Shown here in pieces: positions 27,189 through 35,751 of a DNA stretch of 64,000 nt; positions within the stretch are counted from its first letter, which is position 1; every line of letters starts with the position of its first letter. Both the position numbers and the translations under genes were made by a program. Source of the stretch: an uncultured Lachnospiraceae bacterium (GTDB lineage: Bacteria; Bacillota; Clostridia; Lachnospirales; Lachnospiraceae); NCBI GenBank assembly GCA_910580015.1, contig CAJTVT010000003.1, forward strand, positions 51,921-115,920. The letters run 5' to 3'. Under the pieces are notes generated by a model that was given only the letters and a program-made list of their open reading frames with translations, had not been told where the DNA came from and searched no databases.

Positions 27189-28247
27189 ATGAAACGTAAA
27201 TTCAATTATTATATGATAACAGCAGCGGTTATATTTTTTGCAATTGCAGCAGATATATTTATTGTGTATCAGCTTGAGAATTATGAAACTCGGTTTTTGG
27301 AGCTTTATGGAGCGGAACAGGATGGATATGTAAAAATCATCCTTGAACAGATCAACCGACTGGAGGATCAGGGAACAGAGGATGATATCACAGCGATCAT
27401 CAGTACCTTAGATTCTACAGCAAGCAGATACTGGACATTGAGTAAGGATGAGTCAATTTTGTTTGTCAAAAGCGTTACAGAGACCAACCGTTATAAAGGG
27501 TTTGCAGATGGCGCTTATTATGCCACAAAGACAGCCTCGGAATTTATGAACAGTCTCAAGGTAAATCAGGTGGGGCATCAGATCATACATCTGGACAATG
27601 ATCGGTTTATTGCATCTGGAATGATTTTTCAATGGCAGAAAGAACAATATCGAATTTGCCTACTGACATATGATCGAGTGATTCTGGAGGATAATGTTCT
27701 GCTGGAATGCAAAAATTCGATTATCATCATTCTATCTATTAGTCTGGCATTCTTGGTGATCTTGAGTATGATCATGTCACGGACGATCGGAAAACAAGGA
27801 AGACAGATCCGTTCTCAGGAGGAACGTATTGTCTGGCAAAATCAACAAATACAGCGTTTGGATGAAAAAATAAAACGGGAATATTCATTTAGCGCCAGCA
27901 AGCATGTGTTTAAAGGGAACATTTTAAATGAATTTTTGAACACATTGGACGAGAAAAATGTGTTTCCACTGCATTTTGCGGTGTTTGAGGCAGACAAGAA
28001 AGAGGTGCGGGACGAATTTTTGGAACGTATGCAAGCGGTGCTTGACAACCGTGTGTTGCGTTTTTGTATGGATGATTTACGTGTGGTGTTGATCTTTGTA
28101 AAATATGAGCGGAAAGTCAGTGAACGGATGATTGAATCTTTGGAGAACTGGAATGTGCGGGCTTTGGCTGATCTGTATTGTGAGGATAATTTGAATAACT
28201 ATCAAACTTGTTTTGAGCAATTTTGGAAGGAGGTTTCAGACAGATGA
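27189..28247 (+). CDS. Membrane protein with outside sensor-like domain, exosortase locus
   Basis: A 352-residue protein not matched to a named family. Membrane helices lie at about 8-28 and 177-198 and enclose an extracytoplasmic domain of about 150 residues. A charged coiled-coil (RSQEERIVWQNQQIQRLDEK) and a cytoplasmic domain of about 110 residues follow, the latter with weak resemblance to a degenerate GGDEF fold (PLHFAVFEADKK, DDLRVVLIFVKYE). No catalytic signature is visible. AAGGTGA precedes the ATG, and the stop overlaps the next gene by ATGA. It may sense envelope state or scaffold the glycosyltransferase. Confidence 0.6.
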   Translation: MKRKFNYYMITAAVIFFAIAADIFIVYQLENYETRFLELYGAEQDGYVKIILEQINRLEDQGTEDDITAIISTLDSTASRYWTLSKDESILFVKSVTETNRYKGFADGAYYATKTASEFMNSLKVNQVGHQIIHLDNDRFIASGMIFQWQKEQYRICLLTYDRVILEDNVLLECKNSIIIILSISLAFLVILSMIMSRTIGKQGRQIRSQEERIVWQNQQIQRLDEKIKREYSFSASKHVFKGNILNEFLNTLDEKNVFPLHFAVFEADKKEVRDEFLERMQAVLDNRVLRFCMDDLRVVLIFVKYERKVSERMIESLENWNVRALADLYCEDNLNNYQTCFEQFWKEVSDR

Positions 28248-28726
28248 GCAAAGAGAATTTATGTCGTGAGTATCGTCTAAAATCTTATTTGAATATGAAT
28301 CATTATATTACAATTAATGGGCGGCAGGGGCAGACACATCCTCATACATGGGAATTTGTAACTACGATTGTAGTTGCGGGAGATGATTTTGTAGAGTTTC
28401 GTATGTTTGAGGACTTGATTGAGCAGTTTCTTGAAAAATATCAAAATCAGATCTTAAATACAATGGAACCTTTTGATATTATTGTGCCTACGATTGAAAA
28501 TGTTACAGATCATTTTAGCGAGGAGCTTCAGCGACTACTGAGAAAGCATAGAGGGGAACTGGTGTCATTAGAAGGGAGCGAGACACCAACCAGAAGTTAT
28601 ATTGTCAGTCATCGGAATGAACCAGAATTTATAGAAAAAGTTGGAAAGATGAAAGAACAGAAGATATCCGAGATTGTTCAGTATGTGGTAGATCAGATCA
28701 TTGAGGAACAAGATGGACAAATCTAA
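28244..28726 (+). CDS. Exosortase-associated pterin-synthase-like protein 2
   Basis: A 160-residue second protein of the PTPS/QueD fold, diverged from the one at 20225. His20 (MNHYITI) and His32/His34 (THPHTWEF) keep the zinc pattern, and the Glu of GSETPTRSY is retained, but again no catalytic cysteine precedes the HxH. It carries about 40 more residues than copy 1 in the middle and C-terminus. ATG at 28244 has AAGGAGG upstream and overlaps the stop of the preceding gene. The two copies bracket the locus, so they may form a hetero-oligomer. Confidence 0.75.
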   Translation: MSKENLCREYRLKSYLNMNHYITINGRQGQTHPHTWEFVTTIVVAGDDFVEFRMFEDLIEQFLEKYQNQILNTMEPFDIIVPTIENVTDHFSEELQRLLRKHRGELVSLEGSETPTRSYIVSHRNEPEFIEKVGKMKEQKISEIVQYVVDQIIEEQDGQI

Positions 28727-28739
28727 GGAAAGAAGCAAG

Positions 28740-28806
28740 GAAAGGCCGGGAGTGGCCTTTCAGACTTCCTAATTCTTATAGGAAATTCCTTCGGATTTCC
28801 CATAAG
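28740..28806 (+). terminator. Two hairpins ending the exosortase locus
   Basis: GAAAGGCC/GGCCTTTC (28740-28761) has a 6-nt loop. CTTATAGGAAAT (from 28775) pairs with ATTTCCCATAAG (to 28806) with one mismatch. The T-runs are weak, so termination efficiency is uncertain. Confidence 0.5.
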
Positions 28807-28816
28807 ATAAAAAACA

Positions 28817-28860
28817 ATTCTTCAACACCTTTGCTGAGATTACACATAAGAGACACTTCA
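28817..28860. repeat. Direct repeat of an internal segment of the broken nuclease gene
   Basis: The 44 bp at 28817-28860 match 29055-29098 at 43 positions. The second copy lies inside the coding sequence; the first lies beyond its stop codon. It is probably a relic of a partial duplication or of a deleted second gene copy. Confidence 0.75.
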
Positions 28861-28866
28861 TTAAAA

Positions 28867-30027
28867 TCATTGTTTATTTAATTCATAGAAATATAATCGC
28901 TGTTCAGACTCAGGAATTTTCAGAGCGTCCATAGCGCGTTCAGCAGACCACCCCATAGAATCCATTAAATTAATAATAGAGGATAGAATGCCTTCTTTTA
29001 AGCCTTCTTTTAAGCCTTCTTGCAAGCCCTGTTGCCGTCCAATTAGTCTGCCGTATTCTTCAACACCTTTGCTGAGATTACACATAAGAGACACCTCACT
29101 TTCTAATTGCTTTGTCATTTTAATATCAAAATCGTTCGCAAGTATTTGCTTCTTTTCTTCTGGTTCCTTTTGGGCAGAAAGCAGTACGTCCAAAAGCTTT
29201 AGTATTCCTTCATATTTGTCATCCTGGGAATCTCCAAGACAAATCAATATAACGGACATTAGGTCATAGTTTTCTTTTTGCTCAGATACATTTCCGACTA
29301 GCGTATTGACCGCTTGATATTTAGACTAATTACGCAGAATGAATTTTCATTCTGCAAGGCAGATTTTTGACGGCGTAGCGGTGGCTACGACTAGAAAATC
29401 TAACGCAGTAGATGGAAATTCAGGCAAGTAATTGGTCTGATTGTCAGGTGGTCAATACACTAGATTCTCTTCCTGAATCATATATCTTGTAATCGTATTT
29501 TTCCGGTATGCGGGTGGGTTTACGCAGATCCAAATAGAATAGACCTTGCGAATCTTTTCATAATGGGAATCTGTAAATTCTGTTCCGTATTGTGCAGAAA
29601 TCAGGCGGCTACAGTAGTAAATACTGCGTTTTATAATTGGATAGCCAGGATAAAAATCGTTTTGCGCTTCTACGTTAAGAATTAATTTTATGGTTTCTTT
29701 TGTTTTTGGGACGTAAGCAAAAAAACGGATGTCATAGTGAATGGTTCCTTCTGTCATAGTGCTGTCTTCTGTTTTTCCTCCGTTAATCAGTTCTTCATAT
29801 TTAGAGGTTTCATCTTGGTTTACGGGAAGCTTGAAAATTTGTGGGCTTCCTTCAATGCACTCTTGCGAAATTTTTTCCACATCAAAGTCCTTGTATTCTT
29901 CGAGACAGCTTTTCATAATCCATGCAAGAATAATTTTATTTGCAAGAAGACGCTTACAAGACGCATCATAACTTGCTTTTTCGCTTGCTGTGTTGATATT
30001 TTTTGCAAGTACGTTTTCAATTTCCAT
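28867..30027 (-). pseudogene. PD-(D/E)XK nuclease/transposase-like gene split by a miniature element
   Basis: The N-terminal part runs from 30027 to the element (191 residues; LILNVEAQND fits the E-x-Q/K core of Rpn-like PD-(D/E)XK proteins). The C-terminal part reads from 29300 down to 28867, including the Gly/Glu repeat LQEGLKEGLKEG typical of these proteins. The 160-bp element plus one TA copy introduces an immediate stop (CTA GTG TAT TGA). Removing it rejoins the codons as GAG AAT CTA GTC GGA AAT, restoring one uninterrupted frame of about 330 codons. The disruption is therefore a single clean insertion with little later decay. Function before inactivation is uncertain. Confidence 0.8.
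29301..29460 (+). mobile_element. 160-bp miniature element, family A copy 2
   Basis: Starts GCGTATTGACC and ends GGTCAATACAC, flanked by TA at 29299-29300 and 29461-29462. About 96% identical to the 41232 copy. It is inserted in a CTAG site of the nuclease-like gene. Central arms fold on GTAGCGGTGGCTAC. Confidence 0.9.
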
Positions 30028-30232
30028 GTGTTGTTCTCTAATCGGTATTTTATCAATTATTAGATGTGAAATTTACGTTTTTTCTTTCTGCCTGGATTCT
30101 TTACATCAGAGCAGACCTCTTGCTTATGTTAATAATATATGGCATAGGCGCAAAAAACAATAAGTGATTATGCTTCTCTCAACTTTTATGGTAATTGCAA
30201 CGCTTTCATGAATTTTTGCTGAAAAATCTAGG

Positions 30233-30262
30233 TTGTAACAATTCCGTAATATATGCTATAAT
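30233..30262 (+). promoter_or_regulatory. gdpP operon promoter
   Basis: TTGTAA at 30233-30238, an 18-bp spacer and TATAAT at 30257-30262 preceded by ATATGC. The upstream part of the 379-bp gap (30028-30232) is AT-rich with nothing else recognised. Confidence 0.7.
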
Positions 30263-30406
30263 ATCGAAAGGTGTGATAAGCGCCGGAATGCGTATATTTT
30301 ACTATACCATAGTGCAAGGATATGGTATACTGTAACCGGAGAGGTTCTAAATGAAGTGGTGAGGAACCTGGCCGGCTTGGAAAGGAATCAGAAAGTGGGA
30401 AGATAA
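30257..30406 (+). promoter_or_regulatory. Structured gdpP leader sharing sequence with the tsaC leader
   Basis: About 140 nt of leader. The first 58 nt (30257-30314) match 45422-45479 at 43 positions without gaps. Hairpins visible here: TATACCATA/TATGGTATA (30303-30311, 30321-30329) and AGGTTC/GAACCT (30342-30347, 30364-30369). No known riboswitch class was recognised. Confidence 0.55.
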
Positions 30407-32461
30407 ATGAAAAAAGAAACTCAATTCAAAGGGCAGTTGAAGAATTATATGTTCTGGCCACTGATGCTGACCGCTCTAATTGTATTGCTGAATGTGCCTT
30501 TGTATTATATCGATAAAAAGGCTGGGATTTGTGTATCTGTTTTTGCGGCGTGTTATTTTGTGATTGTGCTGACGGTTTATCTTCTGAATCGGTCCGCGAT
30601 CCGCAGTGAGGTGATAAGCTTTGCCACGCAGTATGGCACTGTGCAGAAAAAGTTGTTGGATGAATTTAAGATTCCCTATGCGCTTTTGGACTACAACAGC
30701 AAAATACTTTGGATGAACAAAGCATTTTCTGCAATTACAGAACGTGAGAAAAGGTATCATAAATCAATCACTACGATTTTTCCCTCAATTACGCGGGAGA
30801 TTTTGGAAAAAGAGGATCAGCTCAGCAATGTTCAGGTTGAATGGAAAGATAAATTATACAGAATATGTGTGGATAAGCTTTATTTTGATGAGGGAGAACC
30901 AGAGAGCAGCTTAATTGAACTGGACACAAAGGATCAGTATTTGATGGCGTTGTATCTTTTTGACGAGACGGAACTTCATCACTATATCAGCGAAAATAAA
31001 GAGTTGCAGCTTGTATCAGCATTGATTTACATTGATAATTATGAGGAGGCTTTGGATAGTATTGAAGAAGTAAAACGTTCTCTTTTGGTGGCTCTGATCG
31101 ATCGAAAAGTCAGCAAATATTTTTCTGAGCGGGATAGTATTATCAAAAAGTTGGAAAAAGACAAATATTTTGTGGTGTTTCGCCACAGATATTTGGATGA
31201 GATGGTAAAAGATAAATTCAGTATTTTGGAAGATGTGAAGACCATCAAGGTTGGAAATGAGATGGCAGTGACACTCAGTATCGGTGTGGGAATCAGTACT
31301 GCCAGCTATGGGCAGAAGTATGAATATTCCCGTATGGCCATTGATCTTGCACTGGGCAGAGGCGGAGATCAGGTCGTGATCAAGGAAGGGGAGAAAATTA
31401 CTTATTTTGGCGGCAAGACCACACAGGTAGAAAAAATGACCAGGGTCAAGGCCAGGGTTAAGGCCCATGCTCTTCGGGAAATTTTTGAAAGCAGGGAGCA
31501 AATTTTTATTATGGGTCACAGTATCAGCGATATGGATGCTTTTGGCGCAGCCGTTGGAATTTATTGTGCAGCACAGGTTATGGGCAAGAAAGCGTATATT
31601 ATCTTGAATGAGGTGACGTCCTCTCTTCGGCCAATGAAAGAATGCTTCAGTGAAGAAAAGGGCTATCCCGAAGATATGTTTATTCAAAATGAGGAGGCAA
31701 TGGAACTGGTAAATTACCGCAGTGTAGTGGTTGTGGTAGATACCAACCGCCCCAATTATACCGAATGTCCAGAGATATTAAACCGTACCAAAAACATTGT
31801 GGTATTTGATCATCACAGGCAGAGCAGTGAAGTTATTGAGAATGCAGTGCTCTCCTATATTGAAAGCTATGCATCTTCCACTTGTGAAATGGTGGCGGAA
31901 GTATTACAATATTTTGATGAAAATATACATTTGAAGCCCAATGAGGCGGACAGTATTTATGCAGGTATTTTGATTGATACCAATAATTTTATGACTAAGA
32001 CAGGGGTAAGGACCTTTGAGGCAGCCGCATATCTGCGACGGTGCGGTGCTGAGGTTACAAGGGTTCGCAAGCTGCTTCGTGATGACATGGCAGCTTATAA
32101 AGCGCGGGCAGAGGCTGTCCGTCATGCACAGGTATACAAGGGAGCATTTGCCATTTCTATATGTCCAGCAGATTCCAGTGTGGAGAGTCCCACGATTGCA
32201 GGGGCACAGGCGGCAAATGAATTGCTCAATATTGTAGGAATCAAGGCTTCCTTTGTATTGACAGAATACAATGGGAAAATATATATTAGTTCCCGTTCTA
32301 TTGACGAGATTAATGTGCAGATTATTATGGAACGGATGGGAGGCGGCGGTCACTTGAATGTGGCAGGCGCCCAGCTTACAGATTGCACTGTGGAGGAAGC
32401 CAAGAGAAGGATTCAAAAGACGTTGGATCAAATGCTGGAGGAAGGAGACATAGAAGTATGA
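30407..32461 (+). CDS. gdpP: Cyclic-di-AMP phosphodiesterase GdpP
   Basis: A 684-residue membrane phosphodiesterase that degrades c-di-AMP. Two N-terminal membrane helices (about 14-60), a PAS-like domain, a degenerate GGDEF domain (ending ALGRGGDQVVIKEGE, near 310-330) and the DHH/DHHA1 catalytic module are in the usual order. Metal-site motifs are GHSISDMD (His371, Asp375, Asp377), DTNRPN, FDHHR (Asp468-His469-His470) and GGGGH (His649). Length and order match Firmicutes GdpP/YybT. The stop overlaps the rplI start (ATGA), giving the conserved gdpP-rplI-dnaB operon. Confidence 0.95.
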   Translation: MKKETQFKGQLKNYMFWPLMLTALIVLLNVPLYYIDKKAGICVSVFAACYFVIVLTVYLLNRSAIRSEVISFATQYGTVQKKLLDEFKIPYALLDYNSKILWMNKAFSAITEREKRYHKSITTIFPSITREILEKEDQLSNVQVEWKDKLYRICVDKLYFDEGEPESSLIELDTKDQYLMALYLFDETELHHYISENKELQLVSALIYIDNYEEALDSIEEVKRSLLVALIDRKVSKYFSERDSIIKKLEKDKYFVVFRHRYLDEMVKDKFSILEDVKTIKVGNEMAVTLSIGVGISTASYGQKYEYSRMAIDLALGRGGDQVVIKEGEKITYFGGKTTQVEKMTRVKARVKAHALREIFESREQIFIMGHSISDMDAFGAAVGIYCAAQVMGKKAYIILNEVTSSLRPMKECFSEEKGYPEDMFIQNEEAMELVNYRSVVVVVDTNRPNYTECPEILNRTKNIVVFDHHRQSSEVIENAVLSYIESYASSTCEMVAEVLQYFDENIHLKPNEADSIYAGILIDTNNFMTKTGVRTFEAAAYLRRCGAEVTRVRKLLRDDMAAYKARAEAVRHAQVYKGAFAISICPADSSVESPTIAGAQAANELLNIVGIKASFVLTEYNGKIYISSRSIDEINVQIIMERMGGGGHLNVAGAQLTDCTVEEAKRRIQKTLDQMLEEGDIEV

Positions 32462-32907
32462 AAATAATTTTGTTGGAAGATGTGAAATCGTTAGGAAAAA
32501 AAGGTGATATTGTAAATGTTAGTGATGGATATGCTAGAAATATGATTTTGCCGAAAAAGCTTGGTGTGGAAGCGAATGGAAAGAATATGAACGATTTGAA
32601 GTTGAAGAATCAACATGCAGAAAAGGTAGCACAGGAGAATTTGGCTGCTGCGCAGGCATTGGCGCAGGAGATTGGCTCCAAAGAAGTGATTGTGACCTTA
32701 AAGACTGGAGAGGGTGGAAGAACTTTTGGTTCTATTTCCACCAAGGAGATTGCAGCAGCGGCCAAAGAGCAGATTCAGATGGAGCTGGACAAGAAGAAAA
32801 TACAGCTTCCAGAAGGAGGGCTCAAAACATTGGGCGTTCATGAGGTTACGATAAAGTTTCATCCAAAAGTGACAGGCAAATTAAAGGTAAAAATTGTCGG
32901 AGAATAG
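32458..32907 (+). CDS. rplI: 50S ribosomal protein L9
   Basis: A 149-residue ribosomal protein. The N-terminal rRNA-binding domain (MKIILLEDVKSLGKKGDIV, DGYARNMILPK) joins the C-terminal domain (VTLKTGEGGRTFGSIS) by a long helix. The start overlaps the gdpP stop, with GAAGGAGA about 10 nt upstream. Confidence 0.97.
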   Translation: MKIILLEDVKSLGKKGDIVNVSDGYARNMILPKKLGVEANGKNMNDLKLKNQHAEKVAQENLAAAQALAQEIGSKEVIVTLKTGEGGRTFGSISTKEIAAAAKEQIQMELDKKKIQLPEGGLKTLGVHEVTIKFHPKVTGKLKVKIVGE

Positions 32908-32916
32908 GAGACTCAA

Positions 32917-34248
32917 ATGGAAGAAGCCTTGATCAAGCGCATAATGCCGAACAATTTGGAGGCAGAGCAGTCAGTGATTGGTGCAATGATTATGGACCGA
33001 GACGCGTTAGTAACTGCCTCGGAAACCTTGGTGCGGGAAGATTTTTACCATCAACAGTATGGTATTTTGTTTGAAACAATTGTGGAGCTGTTTGATGCAG
33101 AGCAGCCAATTGATGTGATTATGTTGCAAAATCGCCTGCGGGAAAAAAATGTGCCAGAGGAGTTGAGCAGTCCAGAATTTGTGGGTGGTCTAGTATCATC
33201 TGTACCTACTTCGGCAAATATTAAGTATTATGCCAATATTGTAAAAGAAAAAGCCATGCTGCGGAAGTTGATTAAGGTGAATGAAGAGATCGCCAATCAG
33301 TGTTATTTGGGGACACAAAGTCTGGAAGACATTATGGCAGACACGGAGAAACAAATATTTCATTTACTTCAGAATCGGAATGGGGGAGATTTTGTACCCA
33401 TTAAGCAGGTGGTAATCAATGCACTTGAGAAGATTGAACTTGCCTCAAAATCCAAGGGAACTGTTACAGGGATTGCTACTGGTTTTGTAGATTTGGATTA
33501 CCGAATGTCTGGGATGCAGCCGTCAGATTTAATACTTGTAGCAGCCCGTCCGTCTATGGGAAAAACAGCATTTGTGCTGAATATTGCACAGTATGTGGCG
33601 TTTCACAGTAACCTTTGTGCGGCAATTTTTAGTTTGGAGATGTCCAAGGAACAGTTAGTAAACCGTCTGTTTTCATTGGAATCCAGGGTGGATGCTCAAC
33701 TTTTGAGAACTGGTAACTTGGCAGATTCTGATTGGGAGAAATTGATTGAAGGCGCAGGTACCATCGGACGTTCCAATCTGATTATTGACGATACACCTGG
33801 GATTTCGATCTCAGAGCTGCGTTCCAAATGTCGGAAATATAAGTTGGAGCAGGATCTGAAATTGATCATCATCGATTATCTGCAATTAATGTCAGGCTCT
33901 GGGCGTTCGGATTCCAGGCAGCAAGAAATTTCAGATATTTCCCGATCCTTAAAGGGACTTGCTAGGGAACTGAATGTTCCTGTAATCGCACTTTCTCAGT
34001 TAAGCCGTCAAGTGGAACAACGTCCCGACCACAGGCCAATGCTTTCAGATTTGCGTGAATCGGGAGCCATTGAGCAGGATGCGGATGTGGTAATGTTTAT
34101 CTATCGTGATGATTATTACAATAAAGATTCCGAGAACAAGAACATTGCAGAGATCATTATCGCGAAACAGCGTAATGGCCCAATCGGCACAGTGAATTTG
34201 GTATGGCTACCGCAGTATACCAAGTTTGTCAATATGGAAAAAAGATAA
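32917..34248 (+). CDS. dnaB: Replicative DNA helicase DnaB
   Basis: A 443-residue hexameric helicase of the replication fork. The N-terminal helical domain (NNLEAEQSVIGAMIMD) leads into the RecA-like motor with Walker A at 209-217 (AARPSMGKT), Walker B in LIIIDYLQLM and the motif LSQLSRQVEQRPDHRPMLSD. Full length, no insertion or intein. A 9-nt gap follows rplI. A strong terminator lies 60 nt after the stop. Confidence 0.97.
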   Translation: MEEALIKRIMPNNLEAEQSVIGAMIMDRDALVTASETLVREDFYHQQYGILFETIVELFDAEQPIDVIMLQNRLREKNVPEELSSPEFVGGLVSSVPTSANIKYYANIVKEKAMLRKLIKVNEEIANQCYLGTQSLEDIMADTEKQIFHLLQNRNGGDFVPIKQVVINALEKIELASKSKGTVTGIATGFVDLDYRMSGMQPSDLILVAARPSMGKTAFVLNIAQYVAFHSNLCAAIFSLEMSKEQLVNRLFSLESRVDAQLLRTGNLADSDWEKLIEGAGTIGRSNLIIDDTPGISISELRSKCRKYKLEQDLKLIIIDYLQLMSGSGRSDSRQQEISDISRSLKGLARELNVPVIALSQLSRQVEQRPDHRPMLSDLRESGAIEQDADVVMFIYRDDYYNKDSENKNIAEIIIAKQRNGPIGTVNLVWLPQYTKFVNMEKR

Positions 34249-34307
34249 GCTGCAATTGAAAATTACAATTAATAGAAAGCTTCATAGCAGAATTTGTAAG
34301 ATAAGGC

Positions 34308-34342
34308 AGATATTTTTCCGAATGGAAGAATATCTGTTTTTT
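34308..34342 (+). terminator. Terminator after dnaB
   Basis: CAGATATT (34308-34315) pairs with AATATCTG (34329-34336), with inner TTCC/GGAA, followed by TTTTTTC. Confidence 0.9.
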
Positions 34343-34370
34343 CTTGTCGTTATTTCACGACGAAAAAAGA

Positions 34371-34399
34371 TTGTAAGTGATGGCATAAATCGTTAAAAT
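34371..34399 (+). promoter_or_regulatory. Promoter of the MerR-type gene
   Basis: TTGTAA at 34371-34376, a 17-bp spacer and TAAAAT at 34394-34399, followed by a leader of about 155 nt. Together with the terminator this accounts for the 313-bp gap. Confidence 0.65.
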
Positions 34400-34561
34400 A
34401 GAATCAGTAAAAAGGGACAGGCTGCTTGTTGTCTGTAAAACAATTCTATTCCATTGTAAAACGTTAATAGCCTGATAATGTTTATTTCTCAATGGGATAT
34501 CAAAGCCTGACGAAGCATTCCAGGATCTGGAACGTGAAAGCCCAAGAAGGAGGTAAAAAAT

Positions 34562-35284
34562 GTGGAAAATGTACGCTATATGATTTCAGATGCGGCAAAC
34601 ATTGTCAATGTTGAGTCACATGTCCTGCGTTACTGGGAAGAAGAATTAGAGCTTGCCATCCCACGCAATGAGATGGGACACCGCTATTACACAGAAGAAA
34701 ATATAGCGCAATTCCAAAAGATAAAAGAATGGAAGGAGCAAGGATATCAGCTCAAGGCCATTCGAATGATGATACATAACATACCAGAGCAGGAGACATA
34801 TGCAGCCAGTTCTCAGAATGTTTTTGGGACAGGCAGCGCGATGAATGCAGGAGGGACAAGTAGTATGATAAATTCCGGAAGCACGCCTGGAAACAGCCAG
34901 GTGATTCAACTTAATCGGGAAATTCCCGGAATGGAACAACAGCATTTTGTGAAAGAGCAGAACAGTTCTGCGTCCAACACAGTAAAGCTGGAACAGTTTC
35001 AAAAGATGATGATGAATATTGTAAAGCAGGCAGTGGAAGAGAATAATCCGTCACTTGGAAAGGAAGTTGGGATTCAGGTGGGGGAAAAAGTTCTCAAGGA
35101 GATGAATTATCTGATGCGAGAACAGGATGAAGCGGAGGAAGAACGCTTCCGCAAGCTGGATGCAGCGATCCGTATGCAAAAGAAAGGACGGCGCTTCCGC
35201 AAGGAGAAAACAGACAAAAAAGAGAAAGATACCTCAAAAGCGCTGAAAAAGGAGAATAAATTGAATCCGAATTTGACGACCTGA
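34562..35284 (+). CDS. MerR-type helix-turn-helix protein
   Basis: A 240-residue DNA-binding protein. The N-terminal winged HTH of MerR type covers residues 1-70 (VESHVLRYWEEEL, RYYTEENIAQFQKIKEWKEQ). A Ser/Gly/Asn-rich linker at 80-125 is followed by a helical region at 135-200 (QFQKMMMNIVKQAVEENN) and a strongly basic tail. GTG start with GGAGG 8 nt upstream. It stands alone between two terminators. The build is like small chromosome-binding regulators such as RacA, but no specific homologue can be named. Confidence 0.75.
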   Translation: MENVRYMISDAANIVNVESHVLRYWEEELELAIPRNEMGHRYYTEENIAQFQKIKEWKEQGYQLKAIRMMIHNIPEQETYAASSQNVFGTGSAMNAGGTSSMINSGSTPGNSQVIQLNREIPGMEQQHFVKEQNSSASNTVKLEQFQKMMMNIVKQAVEENNPSLGKEVGIQVGEKVLKEMNYLMREQDEAEEERFRKLDAAIRMQKKGRRFRKEKTDKKEKDTSKALKKENKLNPNLTT

Positions 35285-35326
35285 CAATCAGCTAGTGCTC
35301 AGAATTTAAAGCGCATACTGAGAAAA

Positions 35327-35372
35327 AGAGCCATTACTCTTCTAAATTAAGAGTAGTGGCTCTGTCTTTCTT
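35327..35372 (+). terminator. Terminator after the MerR-type gene
   Basis: AGAGCCATTACTCTT (35327-35341) pairs with AAGAGTAGTGGCTCT (35349-35363), followed by GTCTTTCTT. It may also serve the ferredoxin gene arriving from the other side. Confidence 0.85.
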
Positions 35373-35401
35373 CGTCTCATGAACTGTAAGATGATAAGTG
35401 A

Positions 35402-35572
35402 TTAGCCTTGTTCAATAGCTCCTGTAGGACAAGCGCCTGCACAGGTTCCGCAATCGATACAGGTATCAGCAGCGATTTCATATTTTCCATCGCCAGCGGA
35501 GATAGCGCCAACTGGACATTCTCCTTCACAGGTTCCGCAGCTTACACAAGCGTCATTAATTACATATGCCAT
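35402..35572 (-). CDS. 2[4Fe-4S] ferredoxin
   Basis: A 56-residue clostridial-type electron carrier. Two cluster motifs are complete: Cys9-x2-Cys12-x2-Cys15-x3-Cys19 (CVSCGTCEGEC) and Cys38-x2-Cys41-x2-Cys44-x3-Cys48 (CIDCGTCAGAC), each followed by Pro. AAAGGAGG lies upstream of the ATG at 35572 and a consensus promoter lies beyond it. Monocistronic and convergent with the MerR-type gene. Likely serves pyruvate oxidoreductase, hydrogenase or Rnf-type reactions encoded elsewhere. Confidence 0.96.
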   Translation of the reverse strand: MAYVINDACVSCGTCEGECPVGAISAGDGKYEIAADTCIDCGTCAGACPTGAIEQG

Positions 35573-35634
35573 ACTTAGTTCCTCCTTTAAAATCAGTATT
35601 CATTTAAGTTACCACTATGGTAGCTTTCGACTAT

Positions 35635-35663
35635 ATTTTAATACAAACAGTCTGCGATTACAA
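35635..35663 (-). promoter_or_regulatory. Ferredoxin promoter
   Basis: On the minus strand, TTGTAA (35658-35663), a 17-bp spacer and TAAAAT (35635-35640). The leader to the ATG contains the quasi-palindrome GCTACCATAGTGGTAAC. Confidence 0.75.
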
Positions 35664-35692
35664 GTAAAATTTCATCTGGAATACAAGCTATT

Positions 35693-35721
35693 TTGCAATT
35701 TGGATCCAAAAATGGTAAAAT
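35693..35721 (+). promoter_or_regulatory. Promoter of the YbgC-type thioesterase gene
   Basis: TTGCAA at 35693-35698, a 17-bp spacer and TAAAAT at 35716-35721. It lies back to back with the ferredoxin promoter. Confidence 0.75.
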
Positions 35722-35751
35722 AATAAGAAAATGTCAGGAAAAGGAGAAAAA

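Noticed and set aside
30257..30406. Known riboswitch (c-di-AMP, c-di-GMP or T-box) in the gdpP leader
   Set aside because: None of the conserved core motifs of these classes were recognised, so it is left as an unassigned leader.
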